Shown in pieces: positions 52,097 through 60,031 of a stretch of 64,000 nt of DNA (its first letter is position 1; each line of letters starts with the position of its first letter). Made by a program: the position numbers and the translations under genes. The DNA lies in the NCBI RefSeq assembly GCF_000612545.2, contig NZ_CP097800.1:5344501-5408500 (forward strand). Reading direction: 5' to 3'. This DNA comes from Streptomyces sp. PCS3-D2 (GTDB taxonomy: Bacteria > Actinomycetota > Actinomycetes > Streptomycetales > Streptomycetaceae). The notes under the pieces are model-generated. The model ran no database searches and was not told the origin of the DNA. It was given only the letters and a program-made list of their open reading frames with translations.

Positions 52097-52129
52097 GGGG
52101 TCCTTCCCGCCCGTGGCGGGGAGGACCCC
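52097..52129. terminator. Terminator of the glycosyltransferase operon
   Basis: A 15-bp stem with one wobble pair and a CGT loop (arms 52097-52111 and 52115-52129), 21 bp after the operon's last stop. Confidence 0.85.
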
Positions 52130-52163
52130 TTCATGTGTGCGGGTGGTGCGGGGCCCGGCGGCG

Positions 52164-52466
52164 TCAGCGGCGGTAGAGCCAGCCGGCCACGGCGTGGCCG
52201 ATCAGGACGTAGACGACGGCGGCCAGGCCGTAGCCGACGACGACCTGGACCCATTCGCGGCTGAAAGTGAACAGGTCGTAGGACCAGCCGGCCAGCCAAC
52301 TGGCGGCGTCGTGGATGAAGTTGACCAGCTCGTTGCCCTGGTTGGCGTCCAGGAACCAGAGCAGGATCCACAGGACGATCACGAAGGCAAGCACGTCCGC
52401 CACCAGAGCGACGGCCCGGCCTGCCTGACTGCTTCCTCGGGTGCGTACTCGCGTGTGTGAGGCCAT
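52164..52466 (-). CDS. Small two-helix membrane protein
   Basis: A 100-residue product with TM helices at about 22-40 (LADVLAFVIVLWILLWFL) and 72-93 (VVVGYGLAAVVYVLIGHAVAGW). ATG 52466; no clear ribosome site. Function unknown; a common conserved type in Streptomyces. Confidence 0.65.
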   Translation of the reverse strand: MASHTRVRTRGSSQAGRAVALVADVLAFVIVLWILLWFLDANQGNELVNFIHDAASWLAGWSYDLFTFSREWVQVVVGYGLAAVVYVLIGHAVAGWLYRR

Positions 52467-52578
52467 GCTGCGCGTGTTGCCGCCCGGGCGCGTCGCAAAC
52501 CCGAACGGGTCCGCCGGGTGGCGGGCCCCCGGAGGCGGGGTGAGGCTGCGGGGGACGTCTGAGTCCCCGGAGGAAACC

Positions 52579-53214
52579 GTGTCCGTACCCACGACCGTCC
52601 GATTCCGTCGCGCCCTCACGGCGGTGGTCCTGTCGACCGCGCTGCTCGCCGGTGCCACCGCCTGCGGCAGCGGTGGCGGTTCCCAGCGGGAGGAGCTGTC
52701 CGCCGCTTCGATGGGTGAGCTGGCCGCGCTCGCCGCAGCGGAGCCGGCGGCGGCGGAGGCCGACGAGCGGGCGGCGGTGACGCCCTCGCCGAGCACGTCC
52801 GCCGAGAAGCAGAAGTTCGCCAAGACGCGGTTCGTCGCCAATGCGTCGCTCGCGGCGGGTGCCACGTACCAGTGGATCGTCAAGCCGTACCGTGAGGGCA
52901 AGTTCAAGAAGGGCGCGAAGGGTCGGACGTTCGCGCTGATCAAGGCGGGTCTGGCGGGCGCGTTCGCGTACAACCGGCTGAAGGCGGCGGCCGACAACGC
53001 CCAGGGCGACCCGCTGCTGTCGAAGGCGATGGCCCCGCTGACGGCGGGCATCGAGTCGTTGAAGGACCTCGGCAGCAAGCTGCGCAAGGGGCAGGCGGGC
53101 GACGCCGACATCTCGTCCTTCGACGACGTGATCAAGAGCGTGAAGGAAGCCGGTAGGAGCGCGGGTGCCGAGGTGACCGACAAGGTTCCGAGCACGTCCG
53201 AGCTCGGTGGCTGA
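52579..53214 (+). CDS. Putative lipoprotein
   Basis: A 211-residue protein with a signal peptide ending LLAGATACGSGG (lipobox Cys), then a largely helical domain with a conserved-looking FVANASLAAGATYQWIVKPYREGKFKKGAKGR segment. GTG 52579 after GGAGG. Unknown function; surface-anchored. Confidence 0.75.
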   Translation: MSVPTTVRFRRALTAVVLSTALLAGATACGSGGGSQREELSAASMGELAALAAAEPAAAEADERAAVTPSPSTSAEKQKFAKTRFVANASLAAGATYQWIVKPYREGKFKKGAKGRTFALIKAGLAGAFAYNRLKAAADNAQGDPLLSKAMAPLTAGIESLKDLGSKLRKGQAGDADISSFDDVIKSVKEAGRSAGAEVTDKVPSTSELGG

Positions 53215-53343
53215 AGCCGGCCCGCTGGGCCGTGGCCGTGGCCGTGGCGGTGGCCGCGGTCCCGGCATCCCTGCGGCCGGGGCGGCCCCGTGGCCGGGGC
53301 GGGCGTCACAGCCCCCCGGCCGCGGGGCTGTTTCAATGGGCGG

Positions 53344-53727
53344 GTGATCGAGTACGTGGTGCTTGCCGGCGGGGTCGTCGGGGTCGGATGGCTGGTGCGG
53401 CGCAAGCACAGGGCGCGGCTGGCCGCCGGGCCCGTGCCCGGGATCCCGGGGATGGCGCGGCAGCCGGCGGGTACGGGTCGCTGGCGGCCGGGGCGGGTGT
53501 ACGCCGACGGGGGCGCGGCCCGCTGGGTTCCCGACCGTGGGGAGGTCGTGGCGCTGCCCGGGGGGCGGGCGACCGGCCTGCGGGCGCCGTCGATGAAGGA
53601 GGGGATCTCCATCCATCCCGGCTCGCGGATCGTGACCTGCTGCTACGACGGCGGCGGGAGCATCGAGATCGCCGTGATGCCGCTGGACGTGCGGGAGCTG
53701 CTGGAGGCCCTGCCGCAGGCGGGGTAG
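53344..53727 (+). CDS. Small membrane-anchored protein, possibly DUF2550-like
   Basis: A 127-residue product: one N-terminal TM helix (VIEYVVLAGGVVGVGWLV), a basic patch, then a beta-rich domain (GRWRPGRVYADGGAARWVPDRGEVVALPG). The TM plus GxWRxGxxR pattern recalls DUF2550, but the call is weak. Start GTG 53344. Confidence 0.6.
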   Translation: MIEYVVLAGGVVGVGWLVRRKHRARLAAGPVPGIPGMARQPAGTGRWRPGRVYADGGAARWVPDRGEVVALPGGRATGLRAPSMKEGISIHPGSRIVTCCYDGGGSIEIAVMPLDVRELLEALPQAG

Positions 53728-53831
53728 CCGAGGATCGGCCGTCTCCGGGCTCCAACCTCCTGATTCCGTCCTCCGGTCCGGGGCTGACGGGCTGACGGGG
53801 TTCCGGGGCACCGCGGCTCCGGGCGGGTGCC

Positions 53832-54842
53832 TCAGCCGTTGAGCTCCGCCAGGACGCGCAGGGTGTGCGGGTCCGGGGCCGTGACCAGGAGGTCCGTGAC
53901 CGGGCCGGCGCGCCACAGGTCCAGCCGTTCCGCGATCCGCTCGCGCGGTCCGATCAGGGAGATCTCGTCGGCGAACGCGTCCGGGACGGCGAGGACCGCC
54001 TCCTGCCTGCGGCCCGCGAGGAAGAGCTGCTGGATGCGGTGGGCCTCCTCCGCATAGCCCATGCGGGCCATCAGGTCCGCGTGGAAGTTGCGGGAGGCGT
54101 GGCCCATGCCGCCGATGTAGAAGCCGAGCATCGCCTTGACCGGCAGCAGGCCCTCGGAGACGTCGTCGCAGACGTGCGCCCGGGCCATCGGCGCGATCAT
54201 GAAGTCTTCGGGGAGGTCGGTCAGGGCGGCCCGGTAGACGTCCGTGCGGGTCGGTGACCAGTACAGGGGCAGCCAGCCGTCCGCGATCCGCGTGGTCTGG
54301 GCGATGTTCTTGGGGCCTTCGGCGCCCAGGAGGAGCGGCAGGCCGGCGCGCAGCGGGTGGGTGATGGGCTTGAGGGGCTTGCCGACCCCGGTTCCGTCCT
54401 CGCCGCGGTACGGGTGGCGGTGGAAGCGGCCGTCGAGGGCGACGGGACCCTCGCGGCGCAGGACCTGGCGGATGACGTCGACGTACTCGCGGGTGGCGGT
54501 CAGCGGGCTGGCGGGGAACGGGCGGCCGTACCAGCCCTCGACGACCTGCGGGCCGGACAGGCCCAGGCCCAGCATCATCCGCCCGCCGGAGAGGTGGTCC
54601 AGGGTGAGGGCGTGCATGGCGGTGGCGGTGGGGGTGCGGGCGGCCATCTGCGCGATGGCGGTGCCCAGGCGGATCCGGGTGGTGTGCGCGGCGATCCAGG
54701 TCAGGGGGGTGAAGGCGTCGGAGCCCCAGGCTTCGGCGGTCCACACCGAGTCGTAGCCGAGGCGCTCGGCCTCGGTGGCGAGGCGCAGGTGGGCCGGGTC
54801 GGGGCCGCGACCCCAGTAGCCCAGTGCGAGTCCGAGGCGCAT
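53832..54842 (-). CDS. F420-dependent LLM-class oxidoreductase (Rv3520c-like)
   Basis: A 336-residue luciferase-like TIM-barrel protein: LGLALGYWGRGPDPAHL, SVWTAEAWGSDAFTPLTWIA, LDHLSGGRMMLGLGLSGPQVVEGWYG. These match the Rv3520c-type F420 enzymes that, in mycobacteria, belong to the KstR regulon. ATG 54842 after GGAGGG. Its promoter carries the CTGAC-N5-GTCAG dyad but no KstR box. Confidence 0.85.
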   Translation of the reverse strand: MRLGLALGYWGRGPDPAHLRLATEAERLGYDSVWTAEAWGSDAFTPLTWIAAHTTRIRLGTAIAQMAARTPTATAMHALTLDHLSGGRMMLGLGLSGPQVVEGWYGRPFPASPLTATREYVDVIRQVLRREGPVALDGRFHRHPYRGEDGTGVGKPLKPITHPLRAGLPLLLGAEGPKNIAQTTRIADGWLPLYWSPTRTDVYRAALTDLPEDFMIAPMARAHVCDDVSEGLLPVKAMLGFYIGGMGHASRNFHADLMARMGYAEEAHRIQQLFLAGRRQEAVLAVPDAFADEISLIGPRERIAERLDLWRAGPVTDLLVTAPDPHTLRVLAELNG

Positions 54843-54863
54843 GGCGGGTCCCTCCGGCCGTAA

Positions 54864-54878
54864 CTGACGTTGCGTCAG
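54864..54878. promoter_or_regulatory. CTGAC-N5-GTCAG palindrome upstream of the LLM gene
   Basis: CTGACGTTGCGTCAG, a perfect dyad 22 bp before the start codon; also readable as CTGACG-TTG-CGTCAG. Confidence 0.65.
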
Positions 54879-54993
54879 GCGACTGTAGGGCAACGGCCCC
54901 CGGCCCGGAAGGGCGGCGTCCACGCACCGGGCCGCACCGGGGCGCACCGGGCCGGGCCGGCGCGGCTGCTCCGTGCAGGCAGGGCCGAGAACG

Positions 54994-55028
54994 CGCTTCG
55001 CCCCACCGGAGACCGGTGGGGCGAAGCG
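54994..55028. terminator. Terminator
   Basis: A perfect 16-bp stem with AGA loop (arms 54994-55009 and 55013-55028) after the end of the leftward DUF5336-like gene. Confidence 0.85.
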
Positions 55029-55053
55029 GTGGGACTGCGGACGCGGGCGCGGA

Positions 55054-55875
55054 TCAGCCGCGCTGGATGCCCGAGGTGTCGTTCAGGATGCCGCGACGGC
55101 CGTCCTGCGTCTGCGCGACCAGGGCGGCCGCGCCGCGCTGCTCGACGGCCAGGTACCAGGTGCCCGGGGCGAGTTCGGCGATCTGTGCGGACGAGCCGTC
55201 CTCGGCGAAGAGGGGGCGGGCCACCGGCACCGCGAACCAGAACGGGCTGAAGTCCGTCGCCGGGGCGGGCGCTGCGGCCGCGTGGTGGCCGGCGCCCGAG
55301 TCCTGCGGGCCGGGTGCCGGAGTCGGCGTGCCCCCGTACGGCGGGACCGGCTGCGGGGTGGAACCGTAGGGCTGCTGCCCGCCCGGGTAGCCGTAGCCGG
55401 CACCCGGCTGCGGCTGGCCGCCGTAGGGCTGCGGGGCGGCGGGCCGCGACTCCGGCACCAGCGCACCGGCGAGCGCCGGGAGCTTCGCGCCGAAGAGGGC
55501 CACACCGGCCAGAGCCAGGGTGGCGAGGAAGGCGATGACGGCGCCCGCGCCCAGGTCGAGCGTGCTCGGGCAGGTGATCAGCGCCCACAGCGCGGACCAG
55601 GCGGACGAGACGGCGAGGACCGTGCCCCACGCCGACATCGGCAGGCCGAGCACCTTGCGGCTCTCCGGCAGGAAGCGGCCCGCGACGAGCAGACCGGCGG
55701 CGATGAACCCGAGCAGGAAGACGCTGGGCAGTACCAGGCGGTAGGAGTCGGTGTCCCATGCGCTCGGTAGGTCGCCACCCGTGGTGGAGTAGAAATCGAG
55801 GAACGAGGCGATGAACAGCAGCGCCGCTGCTCCGATCACCACGCCGTCGCCTCGAGTGAGGGAGCGGATGTTCAC
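55054..55875 (-). CDS. DUF5336-like membrane protein
   Basis: A 273-residue protein: four TM helices in the first ~125 residues, a Gly/Pro/Tyr-rich linker (YGGQPQPGAGYGYPGGQ), and a C-terminal globular domain (FWFAVPVARPLFAED ... LAPGTWYLAVEQRGAAALVAQTQDG). GTG 55875 with GAAGGAC upstream. Function unknown. Confidence 0.7.
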   Translation of the reverse strand: MNIRSLTRGDGVVIGAAALLFIASFLDFYSTTGGDLPSAWDTDSYRLVLPSVFLLGFIAAGLLVAGRFLPESRKVLGLPMSAWGTVLAVSSAWSALWALITCPSTLDLGAGAVIAFLATLALAGVALFGAKLPALAGALVPESRPAAPQPYGGQPQPGAGYGYPGGQQPYGSTPQPVPPYGGTPTPAPGPQDSGAGHHAAAAPAPATDFSPFWFAVPVARPLFAEDGSSAQIAELAPGTWYLAVEQRGAAALVAQTQDGRRGILNDTSGIQRG

Positions 55876-56029
55876 GTCTTAGGTGTCCTTCTCGGTCTCG
55901 GTCGTCTCGTGGTGCCGCGGTCGCAGCGCAGTTCGTGCCTGCAGCAGACGGGCGGCACCATGGTACGGATGTATCCCGCAACCGAGAGGATCGGGGCGGC
56001 GGGCGCCCCGGCGGGACGCCCGAGAGGGA

Positions 56030-57013
56030 CTACCCGCCCAGGAAGCCGACGATGCCGTCCGCGATGCCCTGAGCCGCCTTCTGCCGCCACTGCGGACTCG
56101 TCAGCTGTGCCGCGTCCTTGGCGTCACGCATGTTGCCGCATTCGATGAACACCTTGGGCCGAGTTGACAGGTTCAGCCCGCCCAGATCGTCGCGGACCAC
56201 CAAGCCGGTACCCCCGCCCAGGTAGTTGGCGGGTGCCGAACCGGTGGTGCGGGCGAAATTCCCGGCGATCCGTTCGCCGAGATCCCGTGAGGGACCGACG
56301 ATCTTCGTGGTGTCGGCGGCGCCGCTCTTGACCTTGGCCGGGAGGATCACGTGGAAGCCGCGGTTGCCGGCCGAGACGCCGTCGGCGTGGACGGACACGA
56401 CCGCGTCGGCGTTCGCCTCGTTGCCGATCCGGGCGCGCTCCGTGATGCACGGGCCCCAGGCGCGGTCGCCCGTCTCGTGGGTGAGGACCACCTTCGCCCC
56501 CTGGGCCTCCAGGGCGGTCCGCAGGCGCTTCGACACGTCCATGGTGAACTCCGCTTCCATGTAACCGGAGTTGGTGGTCGTGCCGGTGGTGTCGCACTCC
56601 TTGCGGTGGGTGCCGACGTCGACCTGCTGGTCGATCTCGCCGGTGTGCCTGAAGTTCCCGGTGTTGTGCCCCGGGTCGACGACCACCGTCTTGCCGGTGA
56701 GCGGACCCTTGGCCGGAGCCGGTACGGGCGCCGCCGCGGGTGCGTCCGGGCTGCCGCTCGGCGTGGAGCCCGGCTTCGCGTCCCGCTGGCCCGGCGACAG
56801 GGACGAGTGCGAGGCGGGCTGCGGCGCCGCGCCGGACCGGCTCGCGTCCGGCCCGGCCCCGGACAGGGCCTGCGTCAGGACCCAGCCCGCGAGGCAGGCC
56901 GGGGCGAGTGCGGCGATCCCGACCACGAGCGTGGAGCGTCGGGTGAACCAGTGCCGGTCCGGATTCGCCGAGGAGCCGGACTCGGGGGGCGGGGGGCTGT
57001 CGTCGTAGCGCAC
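56030..57013 (-). CDS. N-acetylmuramoyl-L-alanine amidase (Amidase_3)
   Basis: A 327-residue, type II membrane-anchored zinc amidase: N-terminal TM (VVGIAALAPACLAGWVLT), Ser/Pro-rich linker, and the catalytic domain with VVVDPGHNTG (Zn His), EAEFTMDVSKRL (Zn Glu), VSVHADGV (Zn His) and FIECGNMRDAKDA. It cleaves the stem peptide from glycan strands outside the membrane. Confidence 0.92.
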   Translation of the reverse strand: MRYDDSPPPPESGSSANPDRHWFTRRSTLVVGIAALAPACLAGWVLTQALSGAGPDASRSGAAPQPASHSSLSPGQRDAKPGSTPSGSPDAPAAAPVPAPAKGPLTGKTVVVDPGHNTGNFRHTGEIDQQVDVGTHRKECDTTGTTTNSGYMEAEFTMDVSKRLRTALEAQGAKVVLTHETGDRAWGPCITERARIGNEANADAVVSVHADGVSAGNRGFHVILPAKVKSGAADTTKIVGPSRDLGERIAGNFARTTGSAPANYLGGGTGLVVRDDLGGLNLSTRPKVFIECGNMRDAKDAAQLTSPQWRQKAAQGIADGIVGFLGG

Positions 57014-57096
57014 GTCCGCGATGCTAGACCGCAGCCCCGCGGCCCGGCCGGTACTGCGCCATCCGGGGGCGTGGTGCGCTTATATGAGCGGTGGTG

Positions 57097-57738
57097 TCAG
57101 ATTCCCGGGCCTGTGCGGCGCAGCACGCGCAGCGAGTCGGTGACCGAGACCTCCTCGAAGGCCCCCGAGGCCAGGGCCCGCAGATAGATCCGGTAAGGAG
57201 CCTGGCCGCCGTCCGCCGGGTCCGGGAACACGTCGTGGATGACGAGCGTGCCGCCCTCCGCGACGTGCGGGGCCCAGCCCTCGTAGTCGCCGGCGGCGTG
57301 CTCGTCGGTGTGGCCGCCGTCGATGAAGACGAAGCCCAGCTTGCCGCCCCACGCCGCCGCGACCTGCGGGGAGCGGCCGACGATCGCGATCACGTGCTCC
57401 TCCAGCCCGGCCCCGTGCAGGGTGCGGCGGAAGGTGGGGAGGGTGTCCATCAGGCCGACCTCCGGGTCCACGACCGTCGGGTCGTGGTACTCCCAGCCGG
57501 GCTGCTGCTCCTCGCTGCCGCGGTGGTGGTCCACGGTGATCGCGGCCACGCCGGCCTCGCGGGCGGCGTCGGCCAGCAGGATCGTGGAGCGCCCGCAGTA
57601 CGTGCCGACCTCCAGCAGCGGCAGCCCGAGCGCCCCGGCCGCGGCGGCCGCCTCGTACAGGGCGAGGCCCTCCCGTACGGGCATGAACCCCTTGGCGGCC
57701 TCGAAGGCGGCGAGGGTCTCCGGCTTGGGGGTGGCCAT
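57097..57738 (-). CDS. Class I SAM methyltransferase, Methyltransf_24 type
   Basis: A 213-residue protein with LLEVGTYCGRST (motif I), ITVDHHRGSEEQQ (motif II) and FVFIDGGHTDEHAAGDYEGW (motif IV, catechol-OMT-like metal site). AGGAGG lies 6 bp before ATG 57738. Substrate unknown; the fold suits sugar or polyketide O-methylation. Confidence 0.85.
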   Translation of the reverse strand: MATPKPETLAAFEAAKGFMPVREGLALYEAAAAAGALGLPLLEVGTYCGRSTILLADAAREAGVAAITVDHHRGSEEQQPGWEYHDPTVVDPEVGLMDTLPTFRRTLHGAGLEEHVIAIVGRSPQVAAAWGGKLGFVFIDGGHTDEHAAGDYEGWAPHVAEGGTLVIHDVFPDPADGGQAPYRIYLRALASGAFEEVSVTDSLRVLRRTGPGI

Positions 57739-57830
57739 GTCGTTCCTCCTGCTGAGCTCCGTGTGGCGGCCCATGCTGCCCTACCGCCGGGTAGGGGTCC
57801 ATGCCGGGGTCGCCGCGGGTGTGCGGCGGG

Positions 57831-58061
57831 TCAGCGGCCGAACAGCCGGGACAGCCCGCCGCTCCCGCCCGGCCCCTCGACGCGCCGCTGCTCGCGTACG
57901 GCCCGCCGGAATTCCGACCGGGTGTCGGAGACCTCCTGCGCCAGCCACTGCATGCCCGAGAGGAAGGGCAGCCGGTGCAGCAGCAGGTCGCCGAAGGCCG
58001 GTCCGGCTCGGCGAATCGGGTCACCGAAAGAGGTGGCGACGGCTACGCTCGGCCACGGCAC
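57831..58061 (-). CDS. Small hypothetical protein
   Basis: A 76-residue product (GTG 58061; a TTG two codons earlier is possible). Contains SFGDPIRRAGPAFGDLLLHRLPFLSGMQWLAQEV. It is divergent from the XRE gene and conserved-looking, but no function was recognised. Confidence 0.55.
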   Translation of the reverse strand: MPWPSVAVATSFGDPIRRAGPAFGDLLLHRLPFLSGMQWLAQEVSDTRSEFRRAVREQRRVEGPGGSGGLSRLFGR

Positions 58062-58088
58062 CGGCAACCGGCTTGGGGGTGACCGTCC

Positions 58089-58934
58089 ATGGTCGGCGTG
58101 CGCGATCTCGATCCCAGCGCCTCACCGCTGGACTACTACGGCTCCGAACTGCGCCGCCTGAGAGAGGACGCGGGCCTCAACCAGGCGCAGCTCGGCAGCA
58201 TCGTCTTCTGCACGGGCTCGCTGATCGGCCAGGTCGAGACCACGCGGAGGGTCCCGACACGGGACTTCTCGGAACGCGTGGACGCGGCGCTCGGCACGGG
58301 CGGGGTGTTCTCGCGGCTGGTGGGGCTGGTGCTGCGGAGCCAGCTGCCGACGTGGTTCCAGGCGTATGCGGAGATGGAGGCGCGGGCGTCCTATCTCTCC
58401 ACCTACCAAGCGCAGTTGGTGGATGGGCTGCTGCAGACGGAGGAGTATGCCCGGGCGGTCTTGGGGGTGTGGAGCGACGATCTCGACGCGAAAGTCGCCG
58501 CGCGGATGGAGCGACAGCGCGTACTCGACCGCGAGAACCCGCCACTGATGTGGGTGGTGATGAGCGAGGCCGTGCTGCATCAGGAGATCGGTGGCCGGGA
58601 CGTCATGCGGAATCAACTCGCCCATTTGTTGGCCCAACAGGGGCGGCAGTGGGTGCAGGTGCAGATCCTGCCCTTCGAGGCGGGCGCCCACGCTGGGCAG
58701 CCGGGGTCGTTCAGCCTCCTGCGGTTCGACGACGACCCGGACATTGTCTATACGGAGGACTTTGTCCAGGGTCATATGACGGCCAATCCGCAGGCTCTCA
58801 GGGAAGGTTCACTCCGTTACGATCATTTGCAGGCTGCCGCCCTCTCGCTGGAGGAATCGGCGGTCCGGATCGCCCGCGTAATGGAGGAACGTTATGGAGC
58901 TCATCCAGAACCTGCCGGGCGCACGGTGGCGTAA
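58089..58934 (+). CDS. XRE-family regulator with DUF5753 domain
   Basis: A 281-residue protein: N-terminal HTH (ELRRLREDAGLNQAQLGSIVFCTGSLIGQVE) and C-terminal DUF5753 (LPTWFQAYAEMEARASYLSTYQAQLVDGLLQTEEYARAVL). This is the first partner of the abundant Streptomyces XRE/DUF397 pairs (as in the Bld/Wbl accessory regulators). Its end overlaps the DUF397 gene by 41 bp. Confidence 0.93.
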   Translation: MVGVRDLDPSASPLDYYGSELRRLREDAGLNQAQLGSIVFCTGSLIGQVETTRRVPTRDFSERVDAALGTGGVFSRLVGLVLRSQLPTWFQAYAEMEARASYLSTYQAQLVDGLLQTEEYARAVLGVWSDDLDAKVAARMERQRVLDRENPPLMWVVMSEAVLHQEIGGRDVMRNQLAHLLAQQGRQWVQVQILPFEAGAHAGQPGSFSLLRFDDDPDIVYTEDFVQGHMTANPQALREGSLRYDHLQAAALSLEESAVRIARVMEERYGAHPEPAGRTVA

Positions 58935-59160
58935 GTCCTCGTACAGCTCCGACACCGGCGGACAATGTGTCGAGTGTGCCCCGCTCGGAGCCCTGGCCTG
59001 GCGCAAGTCCTCGTACAGCGGCGACACCGGCGGCAATTGCGTCGAGGTCGCAGCCCAGCCGTGCCTCGTCGCCGTGCGGGATTCCAAGGTCCCCGAGGGG
59101 CCCGTCTTCACCGTCCGCCCCGCCGCTTTCGAGGCGTTCGTGAGGGCCGTCTCTGTGTGA
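58894..59160 (+). CDS. DUF397 protein with duplicated motif
   Basis: An 88-residue protein. Typical DUF397 proteins are about 60-65 residues with one WRKSSYSxxxGGxCVE motif; here the motif occurs twice in tandem (WRKSSYSSDTGGQCVE near residue 12 and WRKSSYSGDTGGNCVE near residue 36). Antagonist or antitoxin-like partner of the overlapping XRE gene. Confidence 0.9.
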   Translation: MELIQNLPGARWRKSSYSSDTGGQCVECAPLGALAWRKSSYSGDTGGNCVEVAAQPCLVAVRDSKVPEGPVFTVRPAAFEAFVRAVSV

Positions 59161-59194
59161 TCCGCCCTCTACTCGGGGCGAGGAAGCGGGGGAC

Positions 59195-59485
59195 ATGGAG
59201 CAGGTGCAGCCGTTCCAGGCCGTCGGCGTGCTCGGGCAGGGCGGGACGGGGCGGGTGCATTTCCAGTCGGAGGCCGCCGGTCAGCGCGAGGCACCCCGCA
59301 TCGGGTTCGGCACCGAGGCCTCCTGGGGGTCGGCCACTGCCGACTGGACCTGCGTCCTCGCCGTGCGGGAGGGCAACCTCTCGGTCTGGTTGGGCCTCCG
59401 GGCGAAGCCGTACACCAGGGGTGCCTGCGAGACGCGGGCGAAGGACGCCGCCCGCGCCGCCCTGAAGGCCGCCCGGCGAAGCTGA
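59195..59485 (+). CDS. Hypothetical protein
   Basis: A 96-residue product starting MEQVQPFQAVGVLGQGGTG, beta-rich with a basic helical tail (RAKDAARAALKAARRS). 34 bp after the DUF397 gene, so perhaps co-transcribed. No function recognised. Confidence 0.55.
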   Translation: MEQVQPFQAVGVLGQGGTGRVHFQSEAAGQREAPRIGFGTEASWGSATADWTCVLAVREGNLSVWLGLRAKPYTRGACETRAKDAARAALKAARRS

Positions 59486-59542
59486 CCCGCGCGGCCGCGG
59501 CCCGCCCCCTCCGGGCGGCCGGCGCTGCTTTGCGGACGCTCC

Positions 59543-59884
59543 CTAGCGGGAGGGCGGGCCCAGGCGGCGGCCGTTGCTCGTGCCGCACGCCAGGCAGACC
59601 ATCCAGTCGCCGAGCAGGCCGTCCTCCCGCAGGTGCGGCTCGGAGGCGACGTTCGACTCCTCCTCGCCGCAGAACATGCAGTCACCGTCCTCGCCCTCCA
59701 GGCGCCGCATGGGGGCGGGTGGTGTGCCCGTGCGGTGCTCGCAGCCGAGCCAGCCGCACCCAGGGCATTCCCACCACGCCTCGGGGCGCCGCGCCGGTGC
59801 CGCTCCGCCCCAGCGGTTGCGGCGGAGCGCGACCGTGAAGGGCGTCAGTGTGCGCCCGCAGCGCGGGCAGTCGGGGGTGGTCAT
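59543..59884 (-). CDS. Double zinc-ribbon protein
   Basis: A 113-residue protein starting MTTPDCPRCGRTLTPF. CxxC pairs: CPRC with CPGC, and CMFC with CLAC, so two zinc ribbons. ATG 59884 with GGAAGG upstream. Divergent from the FadE gene; function unknown. Confidence 0.7.
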   Translation of the reverse strand: MTTPDCPRCGRTLTPFTVALRRNRWGGAAPARRPEAWWECPGCGWLGCEHRTGTPPAPMRRLEGEDGDCMFCGEEESNVASEPHLREDGLLGDWMVCLACGTSNGRRLGPPSR

Positions 59885-59988
59885 GCGGACCTTCCTTTCC
59901 GGGGTGGAACCTCTCCCCATGGTCTGCCCAGGGGTCGCGGGCGGGGACCCCGCACCCTGCTGGGCGGTGGACGCGAAGAACGCCTGCA

Positions 59989-60020
59989 TCTGACCTTCCG
60001 TCAGATTGCAACGTGTTCTA
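59989..60020. promoter_or_regulatory. Stacked operators before the FadE34-like gene
   Basis: The perfect dyad TCTGAC-CTTCC-GTCAGA (59989-60005) abuts an exact KstR box TGCAACGTGTTCTA (60007-60020), which ends 11 bp before the ATG at 60032. Such a position suggests a short or absent leader and steric repression. Confidence 0.75.
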
Positions 60021-60031
60021 GTCTGCCGCGC

